64,000 bases of DNA from Nocardioides euryhalodurans (GTDB lineage Bacteria > Actinomycetota > Actinomycetes > Propionibacteriales > Nocardioidaceae): positions 2,854,501-2,918,500 of the forward strand of contig NZ_CP038267.1 of NCBI RefSeq assembly GCF_004564375.1. The letters are read 5' to 3'. Both the position numbers and the translations under genes were made by a program. The notes below the pieces were generated by a model. That model made no database searches, had not been told where the DNA came from, and saw nothing but the letters and a program-made list of their open reading frames with translations. Below are positions 1-11,760 of this stretch, one piece after another (position 1 is the first letter of the stretch; every line of letters begins with the position of its first letter).

Positions 1-929
<929 letters not shown>

Positions 930-933
<4 letters not shown>

Positions 934-1577
934 CCCAGAGCCCCCACGGGTTCGGTGACGAGGCGGCCGAGATGGCCAACGAGACCGAGGTCGAGGCGGC
1001 CCTGCGCGAGCAGGCCGCCTCGGCCCCGGCCGCCGAGGAGCCGGCCGAAGGCCAGGACATCAGCGGCGTCGACAACTGGGTCGAGGAGGGCGGGCCGCTC
1101 GAGCCGTCCGACGTCGCCGAGGTCGAGCAGGAGGTCGCTGCTGCCGGCGACGACGTGGCCGTCGCGCTCGCGGAGCGTACGGCCGACCTGCAGCGGCTGC
1201 AGGCGGAGTTCCTCAACTACAAGCGGCGGGTCGACCGCGACCGCGAGCTCCACGCGGAGAACGCCCGCTACCAGGTGCTCGTCCCGATCATCGAGGTGCT
1301 CGACACCGTCGACCGGGCCAAGGAGCACGGCGACCTCGACGACGGCTTCCGTGCCGTCGCCGAGCAGCTCGAGCGGGTCGTGACCGGCCTCGGGCTCGCC
1401 CGGTTCGGCGAGGTCGGCGAGCCGTTCGACCCCAACCTCCACGAGGCGCTCTCCCACATCGGGGAGGATCCTGACGTGGCGGTGACCACCTGCAAGGTGA
1501 TCGCCAAGGCGGGCTACCGCATCGGCGACCGCGTCGTGCGGGCCGCGCAGGTGCTGGTGGTCGACCCGGCGTCCTGA
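930..1577 (+). CDS. grpE: Nucleotide exchange factor GrpE
   Basis: GrpE releases ADP from DnaK and so resets the chaperone cycle. The 215-residue protein has the typical plan: an acidic, low-complexity N-terminus of about 75 residues, a long helix with the family core [18 protein letters not shown], and the C-terminal beta domain with FDPNLHEAL and a [14 protein letters not shown] segment. It starts with GTG inside the last codons of dnaK (GTGA overlap), as expected for an operon. Next is dnaJ after 46 bases. Confidence 0.98.
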
Positions 1578-1623
1578 CCGGACGAGCGACCACGACCGAC
1601 GAGGCGGAGAGGAGCGGGGTGAG

Positions 1624-2814
1624 GTGAGCACGAGCGAGGGCGTACGCCCTGACTGGGCGACCAAGGACTTCTACCAGGTCCTCGGCGTGCCCAAGGACGC
1701 GAGCGCGGCCGACATCAAGAAGGCGTACCGCACCCTCGCGCGCGAGAACCACCCCGACTCCAACCCCGGCGACTCCCCCGACAGCAGGGCCAAGCACGCC
1801 AGATTCAAGGAGGTCGCCGAGGCCTACGACGTCGTCGGTGACCCCGACAAGCGCACCAAGTACGACGAGGTGCGGGCGGCGTACGCCTCGGGGGGCTTCG
1901 GCTTCCCACGGGGCGGCTACGACGCCGGCCAGGGGGGCTTCGACGTCAGCGACCTCTTCGGCGACCGGGCGCGGTCCGGCGGCGGGCTGGGCGACATGTT
2001 CGGCGACCTCTTCGGCGGTGGTCGGGCACGCACCTCCGCCCAGCCGCGGGCGCGGCGCGGCGCCGACGTCGAGACCACCGCCACGATCGGCTTCACCGAG
2101 GCCCTCGAGGGCGTCACGATCTCGCTGCGGCTCACCTCCGACGCCCCCTGTCCCGACTGCTCGGGCACCGGCGGCAAGCCCGGCACCACGCCCCACATCT
2201 GCACCGAGTGCGAGGGCGCGGGCTTCGTCGTCGTCTCCACCGGCGGCGCGTTCTCGATGAACGAGACGTGCCCCGCGTGCGGCGGTCGCCAGCTGGTCTA
2301 CGACCAGCCGTGCCCGACCTGCCAGGGCTCCGGGCGCGGGATGTCGGCACGCACCATCCAGGCCCGGATCCCGGCCGGGGTGAAGGACGGCCAGAAGATC
2401 CGGCTCAAGGGCAAGGGCGCGGCCGGCGAGAGCGGCGGCCCGGCCGGCGACCTGTTCGTGACCGTCAAGGTCCGTCCCCACCGGACCTTCGGGCGCAAGG
2501 GCGACAACCTCACCCTCGACGTCCCGGTCTCGTTCGACGAGGCCGCCCTCGGCGCCGAGATCAAGGTCCCGACGCTCACCGGCACGCCGGTCACCCTCAA
2601 GCTCCCCGCCGGCACCCCCAACGGCCGCACCTTCCGGGTCCGCGGCAAGGGGGCGCGGCGCAACGACGGCACCGTCGGCGACCTGCTGGCCACCGTCGAG
2701 GTGCAGGTACCGGCCGTGCTCGACCCCGCCGCCCGTGAGGCTGTCGAGGCCTACCGCCGGGCGACGTCCGGCTCCCGGCTCCGCGCCAACCTGTTCGGGG
2801 ACGCCGGCTCGTGA
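1624..2814 (+). CDS. dnaJ: Chaperone DnaJ (Hsp40, type I)
   Basis: Co-chaperone that delivers unfolded substrate to DnaK and stimulates its ATPase. In order: J domain (residues about 12-80) with the HPD motif in ENHPDSN; a Gly/Phe-rich linker; the zinc region with four CxxCxGxG-type repeats (CPDCSGTG, CTECEGAG, CPACGG, CPTCQGSG); then the two C-terminal beta-barrel domains. At 396 residues it has the usual actinobacterial length. The GTG start follows AGGCGGAGAGGAG about 10 bases upstream. It overlaps hspR by four bases (GTGA). Confidence 0.98.
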   Translation: MSTSEGVRPDWATKDFYQVLGVPKDASAADIKKAYRTLARENHPDSNPGDSPDSRAKHARFKEVAEAYDVVGDPDKRTKYDEVRAAYASGGFGFPRGGYDAGQGGFDVSDLFGDRARSGGGLGDMFGDLFGGGRARTSAQPRARRGADVETTATIGFTEALEGVTISLRLTSDAPCPDCSGTGGKPGTTPHICTECEGAGFVVVSTGGAFSMNETCPACGGRQLVYDQPCPTCQGSGRGMSARTIQARIPAGVKDGQKIRLKGKGAAGESGGPAGDLFVTVKVRPHRTFGRKGDNLTLDVPVSFDEAALGAEIKVPTLTGTPVTLKLPAGTPNGRTFRVRGKGARRNDGTVGDLLATVEVQVPAVLDPAAREAVEAYRRATSGSRLRANLFGDAGS

Positions 2815-3227
2815 CCCAGTTCCAGGCGCCCGGCCCCGAGGTCGCCGTGTACGTCATCAGTGTCGCCGCGGAGCTCTCCGGGCTGCACCCGCAGACGCTG
2901 CGCGCCTACGAGCGGATGGGCCTGATCACGCCGGGCCGCACCGTCGGCGGCGGGCGCCGCTACTCCCACCGCGACGTCGAGCGGCTGCGCTCCATCGCCG
3001 AGCTGACCTCCGCCGGCGTCGGCGTCGAGGGGGTACGCCGGCTGCTGCAGCTGGAGAACCAGCTCGAGGCACTGCAGTCCCGCAACGCCGAGCTCGTCGC
3101 CGAGCTCGAGGCGACGCGCGAGGCGCTCCGCCGCACGCTGGCGACCCGGGCGCCCGCCGACCGGCTCCCGGTGCTGCGACCGCCCGACCCCGGGCAGTCC
3201 GTCGTGGTCTGGCGCCGCGGCTTCTGA
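2811..3227 (+). CDS. hspR: Heat-shock repressor HspR (MerR family)
   Basis: MerR-type winged-helix repressor of the actinobacterial dnaK operon and clpB. Residues about 10-80 hold the MerR DNA-binding domain (YVISVAAELSGLHPQTLRAYERMGL, with GGRRYSHRDVERL), followed by a coiled-coil segment rich in Leu, Glu and Arg. In Streptomyces and mycobacteria HspR binds HAIR operators with DnaK as co-repressor. A perfect HAIR-like palindrome is present 5.8 kb away at 8986-9012 before clpB, which supports the assignment. Last gene of the dnaK operon, starting in the dnaJ stop codon (GTGA). Confidence 0.96.
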   Translation: MTQFQAPGPEVAVYVISVAAELSGLHPQTLRAYERMGLITPGRTVGGGRRYSHRDVERLRSIAELTSAGVGVEGVRRLLQLENQLEALQSRNAELVAELEATREALRRTLATRAPADRLPVLRPPDPGQSVVVWRRGF

Positions 3228-3354
3228 TCCCGCTCCCGCCTGGGACCGGAGGGCGAGGTGCGAGGCCGGCCACGGCCGAGCCTCGAGACCCGGCGGTGGG
3301 CAGGCCTGTGGAGGGGCGGGTGTGACGGCGGCCGCGAGCAGGTAGGACTGGGGC

Positions 3355-3648
3355 ATGTTCGCCGTCGACCCCCTCGTCCTCACCGACGCCGCCGCCCGGA
3401 TCGCCGACGCGGCCGGCGCGGTGAGCCGGCTGGAGGTGTCCGGGGCGCTCGGCGACGTGGCCGCGGCGCTGCCGGGGTCCGCATCCGTCGAGGGCTGCCG
3501 GTGGCTCGGCAGCCGGGCGGAGGCCTCGCTCGAGGTCTGGGCAGGTCACCTCGTCGAGCTCTGCGAGAGCGCCCGCCTGGTGGCCCGTGACGCGGCCGTG
3601 ACCGACGGCGTGGTCGCCGACCGGTTCCCCGGCGGAGGATCCCCGTGA
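3355..3648 (+). CDS. Small WXG100/ESX-like helical protein
   Basis: A 97-residue, Ala-rich protein predicted to form a helical hairpin. A W-L-G triplet lies at residues 50-52, in the turn position where WXG100 proteins carry WxG, and the length matches that family. No Trp-independent secretion signal (YxxxD/E) is evident at the C-terminus, which ends in Gly/Pro. The ATG is preceded by TAGGAC 6 bases upstream, a possible -10 for a leaderless message. It overlaps the next gene by four bases (GTGA) and is the first of a three-gene set. A type VII secretion link is inference from length and motif; no secretion machinery gene is in the window. Confidence 0.6.
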   Translation: MFAVDPLVLTDAAARIADAAGAVSRLEVSGALGDVAAALPGSASVEGCRWLGSRAEASLEVWAGHLVELCESARLVARDAAVTDGVVADRFPGGGSP

Positions 3649-4811
3649 GCGCGCCCGCGCTCGACCAGGTCGAGGCGTGGCGGACCGAGCCCCTCCTGGT
3701 GGCGGCCGACGAGCTCGACCGGGCCGCGGAGGTGGTCGCGCTCGAGGCGGCCTCCGTACGCCGTCACCTCGACGAGGCGATGGCGGTCGGCGGCGGCGCC
3801 TGGGCGACGACGGCAGGGTCGCGGGCCGAGCAGGAGGCGCGGGTGGGGGTGGAACTCGCCGACGACCTCGGGGCGGCCGCGTCGACCCTCAGGTCGGGGG
3901 CGGCCGAGCTCGCCGCGGCGCGGTCGCGGCTGCTCGACACGGTGGCGCGGGCTCGCGAGCAGGGGTTCGTCGTCGGGCCGGACGGCGAGGTGACGAGCCC
4001 GCCGGCCCCACGGCCGGACGGCGCCCTGGTCCCGCCGCCGTCCGAGCTGCCCGAGCGGGTCGAGGCCGCGGCGCTGGTCGAGACCAGGCGCGTGGCCGCC
4101 GAGGCCGACGTACACCGGTGCCTGGACGAGGTCGCGGCCGTCGACGAGCGCCTCGCGGACGCCCTCGTGGCGCTGCCGCTGCACCAGACGCCGGAGTCCG
4201 CCATGCGGGCCCACGTGGCGCGGACGCTGGAGCTCGGTGACCCGGTCGCGGCCCTCGGCACGGTCGGAGGTGCGGTGGTCGCCGGCCAGACCGCGCGGGC
4301 TGTGCTGGGGATGGTCGCCAGGGGCCGGTCGCTCACGGCCTACGGCTCGCTGGCCCGCGTCGGGGCGGCGGGGTCGTCCGAGGCGGCCGCTGCGCTGCGG
4401 TCCTTCGGCGAGGGGAGCCGGAGCCGACCGCTCGGCAAGGCCATGGGCAAGGTGTTCCTGCCCCTCACCGTCGTCAACGGAGTCCAGGACGCCGCCAGCG
4501 GCGGTGGCCACGACGGGGCCCGCGGGTGGGCGACCCGCGGGCTCGGCCTGGCCGGCGCGGCGGGGGCGGGGGCCGTGATGCTGGCGCCGGTGCTGGCGCC
4601 CGGGGTCGTGGTCGCCGGCGGTGCGGCCGTGCTCGCGTACGGCGCGTGGCAGGCCGGCACCTATGTCGCCGACCACTGGGACCAGGTCGAGGCGGCCGCG
4701 GAGGACGTCACGGTCTGGGCGGGGGAGCAGGCGGTCGGGGCGGCGGGCGAGGTCCAGGAGTCCGTCGCCTGGGCGCGCGACCGGCTCGACGCGCTCGGGG
4801 ACCTCTTCTGA
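3645..4811 (+). CDS. Large ESX-like protein with C-terminal hydrophobic hairpin
   Basis: A 388-residue, Ala-rich protein of unknown function. The first 110 residues look like a helical hairpin with a Trp at residue 53 in the turn, similar to ESX/LXG-type N-terminal domains. The middle (about 110-190) is charged and helical. Residues about 295-335 are strongly hydrophobic and Gly/Ala-rich, enough for one or two membrane segments, followed by a short helical tail with two Trp. No catalytic motif was recognised. Encoded between a small WXG-like protein and a 151-residue partner with overlapping start and stop codons, so all three probably work together. It could be a secreted substrate or a structural protein; the sequence does not decide. 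Confidence 0.55.
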   Translation: MSAPALDQVEAWRTEPLLVAADELDRAAEVVALEAASVRRHLDEAMAVGGGAWATTAGSRAEQEARVGVELADDLGAAASTLRSGAAELAAARSRLLDTVARAREQGFVVGPDGEVTSPPAPRPDGALVPPPSELPERVEAAALVETRRVAAEADVHRCLDEVAAVDERLADALVALPLHQTPESAMRAHVARTLELGDPVAALGTVGGAVVAGQTARAVLGMVARGRSLTAYGSLARVGAAGSSEAAAALRSFGEGSRSRPLGKAMGKVFLPLTVVNGVQDAASGGGHDGARGWATRGLGLAGAAGAGAVMLAPVLAPGVVVAGGAAVLAYGAWQAGTYVADHWDQVEAAAEDVTVWAGEQAVGAAGEVQESVAWARDRLDALGDLF

Positions 4812-5266
4812 TGGGCACCGAGGCGGTCCCCGTCGACGCGGCGGCCCCGGAGGTGGCGGCGCTGCGCGACGCCGCCCGGCTGCGGGTCTCGCTGGTCCGG
4901 ACCGCCGGGGGCGGCAGCGACACGTGGCTCGCCCACGTCGTGGAGGACGTGGTGCTGCTCGAGGAGGTCGACGCCGCCGGTGGCAGCCGGTGTGCCCTGG
5001 CCCGCGGCGAGGACCTCGCCGACCTCGTCGTCGCGGCCGCCGTGGTCCCCGACGCGGCCCCCGGGACAGGTGCGCCGCCGGAGCCGGCGGACCGCAGCCT
5101 GCTCGTCACGGTGCTGCTCGGTCGCCGTGGCGCCGGTCCGCCGCAGCGGACCTCGGTGCGGTCGGGGCCCGAGGGCACGTGGTTGCTCCCGGAGGCCCGG
5201 CCGGTCGCTCCCGACGCAGCCCGCACGCTGCTCGCGCGCAGGGTCGCCGGCTACGCCTGCCAGTGA
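4811..5266 (+). CDS. Hypothetical protein, third gene of the ESX-like set
   Basis: A 151-residue protein not recognised. The ATG shares its A with the TGA stop of the previous gene (TGATG), which fixes the start and suggests coupled translation. The product looks globular with mixed strands: a segment around residues 30-55 is rich in Val, Leu and Asp, and LLVTVLLGRR near residue 97 is a probable buried strand. There is no signal peptide or membrane segment. By position it might be a chaperone or regulator for the two upstream helical proteins (inference). Its 3' end overlaps the convergent pentapeptide-repeat gene by 16 bases. Confidence 0.6.
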   Translation: MGTEAVPVDAAAPEVAALRDAARLRVSLVRTAGGGSDTWLAHVVEDVVLLEEVDAAGGSRCALARGEDLADLVVAAAVVPDAAPGTGAPPEPADRSLLVTVLLGRRGAGPPQRTSVRSGPEGTWLLPEARPVAPDAARTLLARRVAGYACQ

Positions 5267-6027
5267 GCGGGCCGGGCCAGGTGGTCAGGCAGCGTCGTGG
5301 CGAGGTCGCCTCGGGTGGTGTTGAGCTGAGCCTGGGTGAGGAACCAGGAGTCCGCGAGCCTGGCCCCCCGGACGTCGGCGTCGCGGAGGTCCGCCCCGAG
5401 CAGGTCGGCGCGGGCGAGGTCGACCCCCCGGAGGTCGGCCGCGATCAGCAGCGAGCCGCGCAGGTCGGCCCGGACCAGGTCCTTCGACCGCAGGTCGGCG
5501 CCGGCGAGGTCGTCGGGCATCGGACGACCCGGGCCGTGGAGCCGCCTCGTGGCGTCGCGCAGCACCGGGCTCACCCGGCTCCGGACCTCGTCGAGGTCGG
5601 CGCTGAGCAGCGTCACCGGGTCGGTGTGGGTGAGGGCGAGCAGCTCCTCGCGCACCGCCGCCGCGCCGGCGTGCGGGGCCCGTCGCTGCACCTCGGTCAG
5701 GTGGGCGAGCATCTCGTGCAGCTGCCGGACCACCGACAGCACCGCCGCCATCTCGCCGAGGTTGTCGTGCTCACGCCACGACGTGCCGGCGTACGTCACC
5801 TGGGAGACGTGCTGCCCGGCACCGAAGCAGTCGAAGGCCGTGCAGCCCGGCCAGCCGTCCTCGCGGAGCCGGTCGTGGATGCCGCAGCGGTCGTGCGGGT
5901 CGAGGTGGTGGCAGGGGTCGCCGCTGTCCTTGTCGGCACCGAACCCGCCGGCGCGGCTGAAGGGGAGGAGCACGCAGCAGAGTCCGAAGCAGCGGCTGCA
6001 GTCGGCCACCAGCTCCGGCTCGCGCAT
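5251..6027 (-). CDS. Cys-rich pentapeptide-repeat protein
   Basis: A 258-residue two-part protein. The first 65 residues contain about eight cysteines (CSRCFGLCC, then further Cys with His around PCHHLDPHDRCGIH), resembling a metal-binding YkgJ-like cluster. A helical middle follows, then about 12 pentapeptide repeats of the A(D/N)LxX type at about residues 165-230 (DLAGADLRSKDLVRADLRGS and on), which should fold as a right-handed beta-helix. Such repeats serve in gyrase protection in a few proteins and have no known role in most. The ATG at 6027 was preferred over the GTG three bases upstream of it because a TAGCAT -10 element sits six bases before it, fitting a leaderless message. It converges on the preceding gene. 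Confidence 0.8.
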   Translation of the reverse strand: MREPELVADCSRCFGLCCVLLPFSRAGGFGADKDSGDPCHHLDPHDRCGIHDRLREDGWPGCTAFDCFGAGQHVSQVTYAGTSWREHDNLGEMAAVLSVVRQLHEMLAHLTEVQRRAPHAGAAAVREELLALTHTDPVTLLSADLDEVRSRVSPVLRDATRRLHGPGRPMPDDLAGADLRSKDLVRADLRGSLLIAADLRGVDLARADLLGADLRDADVRGARLADSWFLTQAQLNTTRGDLATTLPDHLARPAHWQA

Positions 6028-6033
6028 CACCCC

Positions 6034-6039
6034 ATGCTA
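6034..6039 (-). promoter_or_regulatory. -10 element, leaderless promoter of pentapeptide gene
   Basis: TAGCAT on the minus strand, six bases before the ATG at 6027, so transcription would begin at or next to the start codon. Confidence 0.45.
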
Positions 6040-6097
6040 GGCCGTGTCCACCTCCTCGCGCGGTCGTTACGCTCTGCACACCGATCAGCCGGAGGGG

Positions 6098-7402
6098 GTG
6101 AGGACGTCGAGCGAGTGGCTCGCCGAGGTCGACTGGCTCGCGTTCTGGTCGATCCCCGTCTTCACCGGCGTCATCGGGTGGCTGATCAACTGGACCGGAC
6201 TGGTCATGCTCTTCAGCCCTGTCCGCTTCCGGGGCGTCACCTTCCCCGGGCTGCGCGCGCTGTCCTCGGTCCTCCCGCACAAGCTGCAGGAGGTGCCCGG
6301 CGTGATGCAGGGCGGCCTCGGCTGGCAGGGGATCATCCCCGCGCGGGCCGCCAAGATGGGCTCGATCGCCGTCGACAAGGCCATCTCCAAGCTCGGGACG
6401 CCGGCCGAGTTCTACCAGCAGCTGGAGCCGGACCGGATCGCCGAGCACATCGTCGAGATCTTCAGCCCCGAGCTCCCCGCGCTGATCGACGAGGTGATGC
6501 AGGCCGAGCACCCCGCGCTCTGGCGGGACCTGCCCCCGGCAGGCCGACGGGCGGTGATCGGCCGCGTCCGTGAGCAGCTCCCCGGCGTGGTCCGGAGCAT
6601 CACCACCGAGATCGGCAACCACATCGACCAGCTGCTCGACCCCAAGATCATGGTGATCGAGCACTTCCGGGCCGACCCCGCGCTGGTGGTCCGGATCTTC
6701 CGCGACTTCGGCCAGCGCGAGCTCGACCTGATGGTCCGGTTCGGAGGGATCTTCGGCTTCCTGCTCGGCATCCCCGTGGCCGTGCTCGACCTCACCCTCC
6801 ACCAGTGGTGGCTGCTGCCGGTGCTCGGGGTCGTCGTCGGCTGGGCCACCAACGCGCTCGGCATGTGGCTGATCTTCGAGCCGCCGGAGCCACGGCGGGT
6901 GTGGGGCGTCAAGGTGCACGGCCTCTTCCCGCGTCGCCAGCGCGAGGCCGCCGAGGTGTACGCCGCGATCATCGCCGAGGACGTCATCACCCTCGAGAAC
7001 ATCGGCGACTTCCTCCTCAACGGGCCGCGGGGCGACCGGACCCGGCAGATGCTGGCGGTCGCCCTCGGTCCGGCGATCGACCGCGCCGCCGGGGTCGCCC
7101 GGCCCGCCGTACGGGTGGCGCTCGGCCGCGGCCGCTACGACGCGATCCGGGCGGCGATCGCCCGCGAGGGCGTCGAGTACACGATGACTCCGTTCCGCGA
7201 CAAGGACTTCAGCCGCGAGCAGGCCGACAAGATCCGGGCCCTGGTCGCCACGCGGACCCGGGAGCTCCCGCCGCGCGACTTCGTGGAGATGATGCGGGCC
7301 GCGATCCGGGAGGACGAGTGGATGCTCTACGCCCATGGCGCGATCATGGGCTTCGGCGGCGGTGTGCTGCACTTGTGGATCTTCGGAGTAGGTGGCGGAT
7401 GA
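6098..7402 (+). CDS. DUF445 family membrane protein
   Basis: Integral membrane protein of the DUF445 family, function unknown. It has an N-terminal membrane segment (FWSIPVFTGVIGWLINWTGL) with the family's Trp/Asn-Trp-T-G motif, a cytoplasmic helical part, a second hydrophobic hairpin near the middle (LLPVLGVVVGWATNALGMW, again with the G-W-x-T-N-x-L repeat typical of the family), and a C-terminal membrane helix (GAIMGFGGGVLHLWIFGVG). The two G-W-x-x-N motifs suggest an internal duplication. GTG at 6098 was chosen since GGAGG lies just upstream, though the spacing is short; GTG at 6044 would add 18 residues. The stop overlaps the next start by four bases (ATGA). Confidence 0.85.
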   Translation: MRTSSEWLAEVDWLAFWSIPVFTGVIGWLINWTGLVMLFSPVRFRGVTFPGLRALSSVLPHKLQEVPGVMQGGLGWQGIIPARAAKMGSIAVDKAISKLGTPAEFYQQLEPDRIAEHIVEIFSPELPALIDEVMQAEHPALWRDLPPAGRRAVIGRVREQLPGVVRSITTEIGNHIDQLLDPKIMVIEHFRADPALVVRIFRDFGQRELDLMVRFGGIFGFLLGIPVAVLDLTLHQWWLLPVLGVVVGWATNALGMWLIFEPPEPRRVWGVKVHGLFPRRQREAAEVYAAIIAEDVITLENIGDFLLNGPRGDRTRQMLAVALGPAIDRAAGVARPAVRVALGRGRYDAIRAAIAREGVEYTMTPFRDKDFSREQADKIRALVATRTRELPPRDFVEMMRAAIREDEWMLYAHGAIMGFGGGVLHLWIFGVGGG

Positions 7403-8301
7403 CAGAGGCAGTGGACCCGGACCCGGGCGAGGACGTCCCGGACGACCACGTCGTGCCGGCGACCGTCCCGTCCCCGGTGCCGGCGCTGCCGCGGCCCGGC
7501 GCGGTGGTGGGCGCCCTGCCCGGTCTGACCCGGATCGCGGCGGCCACCGGGCTCAACGCGACCCGGTGGGGGCTGCTCACCACGCTGCGACTGAGCCGCC
7601 GGCTGCTGCAGGCGCTGCGCGACCCGGCCGCCGCGGCCGCCCTCGCCCAGGAGCTGGGCGTCACGGTGGCGACCGTGCTCGACCTGGCCCGGGCCGTGGC
7701 GGGCGGCACGCCGGTGCCGCAGGCGCTGGCCCGTGCGGTGGAGGTCGAGGAGGCGCAGGTCGTCGCCGGCGAGGTCGACGAGCGCCGCGACGGCTCCCTG
7801 CGCAAGCGAGGAGCCGAGCTGCTGGCGCGTTCGCGGGACGTGTGGGACGACCAGCAGGAGCACCCGGCGTACGCCCGGATCCTCGAGGAGCTCGCCCCGG
7901 ACGAGGCGCGGGTGCTGGTGCTGCTCGCCCGCTCCGGGCCGCAGCCCAGCGTCGACGTCCGCAGCGGCGGCCCCGTCGGGCGGGTCCACAGCCAGCTGAT
8001 CGCGCCGGGGTTGACGATGGTCGGCGCGCGGGCCGGGTTGCGTCACGTCGACCGCGTGCCGGCGTACCTCGACAACCTGCACCGGCTCGGGCTGGTGTGG
8101 TTCTCGCGGGAGCAGCTCGACGACCCGATGGAGTACCAGGTGCTGGAGGCGCAGCCCGACGTGCTCGAGGCGATGCACGCCCAGCGCTTCACCAAGGTGC
8201 TGCGGCGCAGCATCCACCTGACGCCGTTCGGCGTGGACTTCTGCGAGGCGGTGCTGCTGGCCGACGACGGACCACCGGGTGGTCCGGGGTCGGTGGGGTG
8301 A
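7399..8301 (+). CDS. Abi-alpha/DUF4393-like protein
   Basis: A 300-residue cytoplasmic protein. After a Pro-rich N-terminus and an Ala/Leu-rich helical part, residues about 140-290 resemble the DUF4393 (Abi_alpha) family: the RKRGAELLARSRDVW segment, then EHPAYARILEELAPDEARVL, matching the family's HPxFxxILxxLSPxEAxIL pattern, and a C-terminal HLTPFGVDFCEAVL like its LTxFGxxF end. The family is named from an abortive infection protein, but a defence role is not established for most members. Overlapping (ATGA) with the DUF445 gene upstream, so the two are probably made together; a membrane sensor plus soluble partner is possible (inference). Confidence 0.65.
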   Translation: MTEAVDPDPGEDVPDDHVVPATVPSPVPALPRPGAVVGALPGLTRIAAATGLNATRWGLLTTLRLSRRLLQALRDPAAAAALAQELGVTVATVLDLARAVAGGTPVPQALARAVEVEEAQVVAGEVDERRDGSLRKRGAELLARSRDVWDDQQEHPAYARILEELAPDEARVLVLLARSGPQPSVDVRSGGPVGRVHSQLIAPGLTMVGARAGLRHVDRVPAYLDNLHRLGLVWFSREQLDDPMEYQVLEAQPDVLEAMHAQRFTKVLRRSIHLTPFGVDFCEAVLLADDGPPGGPGSVG

Positions 8302-8368
8302 GGTCGTGGGCGGGCATATCCCATGTGATGTTGGAGAGTGCCCGCCTCTCACGCTCGACCTGCCGGGC

Positions 8369-8392
8369 GAGGTGTGCAGCAACCCACACCTC
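8369..8392. terminator. Short inverted repeat between convergent genes
   Basis: GAGGTGTG and CACACCTC, perfect 8-bp arms around an 8-base loop, lie between the ends of the Abi-alpha-like gene and the convergent receiver gene. No U-run follows on either strand, so termination is only a possibility. Confidence 0.35.
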
Positions 8393-8408
8393 ATGGGAAA
8401 TAACCGTG

Positions 8409-8900
8409 CTAGGGGTACTCGCTGTTGAGCGGGTACGGCCGCACCACCTTGACCGCGCCCATCGAGGCGACCTTGTGCAGGTGGAGGTTCACGCTGCGGG
8501 GCGAGACGCCCTTCTCGATGAAGCCGACGGCGCCGGCCTCGATCGCGGCCTCGACCATGTGGGTCGCGCCGATCGCGGAGACGACGACGAACCGGGCCGG
8601 ACGGTGCGCCTCGCGCAGCTGGGGCAGCAGCTCGATGCCGCCGATGTCGGGCATGTGCAGGTCGAGCAGGACCAGGTCGGGCTCGCCCTCGCGGACCGCC
8701 TGCACCGCCGAGGCGCCGTCACCGCCCTCGCCGACGACGTCGAAGCCGCCGACCTCGAGCCCCATCCGGATGAAGTCGCGCGCGTCGGGGTCGTCGTCGA
8801 CGATGACGACCTTGAGGGCAGGGGCCACCGGCTCCGGCTCCGGCTCGACGGTCTCCGTCTCCGCCTTCCGGCCCTTCCCGAACAGCTTTCCGAGTGCCAT
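8409..8900 (-). CDS. Stand-alone response regulator receiver protein
   Basis: A 163-residue single-domain response regulator. Residues 1-28 are a basic then Pro/Glu-rich leader; 29-150 form a CheY-like receiver with the acidic triad DDD at 35-37, the phospho-acceptor Asp80 in LLDLHMP, a Ser in the VVVSAIG strand and the conserved Lys in FIEKG. No DNA-binding or enzymatic output domain follows, only a short tail. No histidine kinase is adjacent. A product of this kind acts by protein contact or as a phosphate sink. The ATG was chosen because the receiver starts 28 residues in and a GAGGGGAGGG ribosome site precedes it. Confidence 0.88.
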   Translation of the reverse strand: MALGKLFGKGRKAETETVEPEPEPVAPALKVVIVDDDPDARDFIRMGLEVGGFDVVGEGGDGASAVQAVREGEPDLVLLDLHMPDIGGIELLPQLREAHRPARFVVVSAIGATHMVEAAIEAGAVGFIEKGVSPRSVNLHLHKVASMGAVKVVRPYPLNSEYP

Positions 8901-8985
8901 GGTCGCCCTCCCCTCGTCAGAGGAGGATCCTAGCCGTGGAGGGCGCCGCCACGGGTGAGACTGGGCGGACCGGTCGGTAAAAGCG

Positions 8986-9012
8986 AAAGTTGAGTGGAAC
9001 AGACTCAACTTT
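8986..9012. promoter_or_regulatory. HAIR operator (HspR binding site) of clpB
   Basis: AAAGTTGAGT, seven bases, then ACTCAACTTT: a perfect 10-bp inverted repeat. Its core fits the published HAIR consensus CTTGAGT-N7-ACTCAAG apart from the outermost base pair, here G:C in place of C:G. It ends 54 bases before the clpB start codon. HspR encoded at 2811-3227 is the expected ligand. Confidence 0.92.
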
Positions 9013-9066
9013 GTGAGCGTTGTGATCGACGGGACCACGAGGTGCCAAAGAGCCAGGAGGGGCACG

Positions 9067-11679
<2,613 letters not shown>

Positions 11680-11680
11680 G

Positions 11681-11747
11681 TCGATAGTCCGCCGCCGGAT
11701 GCGTCTCTTCCCGGGCTCCGGTGACGCATCGGGCGGCGGACTATCGA
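11681..11747. repeat. REP-like long hairpin, family 1 copy A
   Basis: A 67-base inverted repeat with 25-bp arms and one mismatch around a 17-base loop, starting TCGATAGTCCGCCGCC on the left and ending GGCGGCGGACTATCGA on the right. It lies between the convergent ends of clpB and the S33 peptidase gene, so it may act as a two-way terminator. A second copy is at 63577-63641. Confidence 0.85.
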
Positions 11748-11760
11748 GCCCGGGCAGGGA

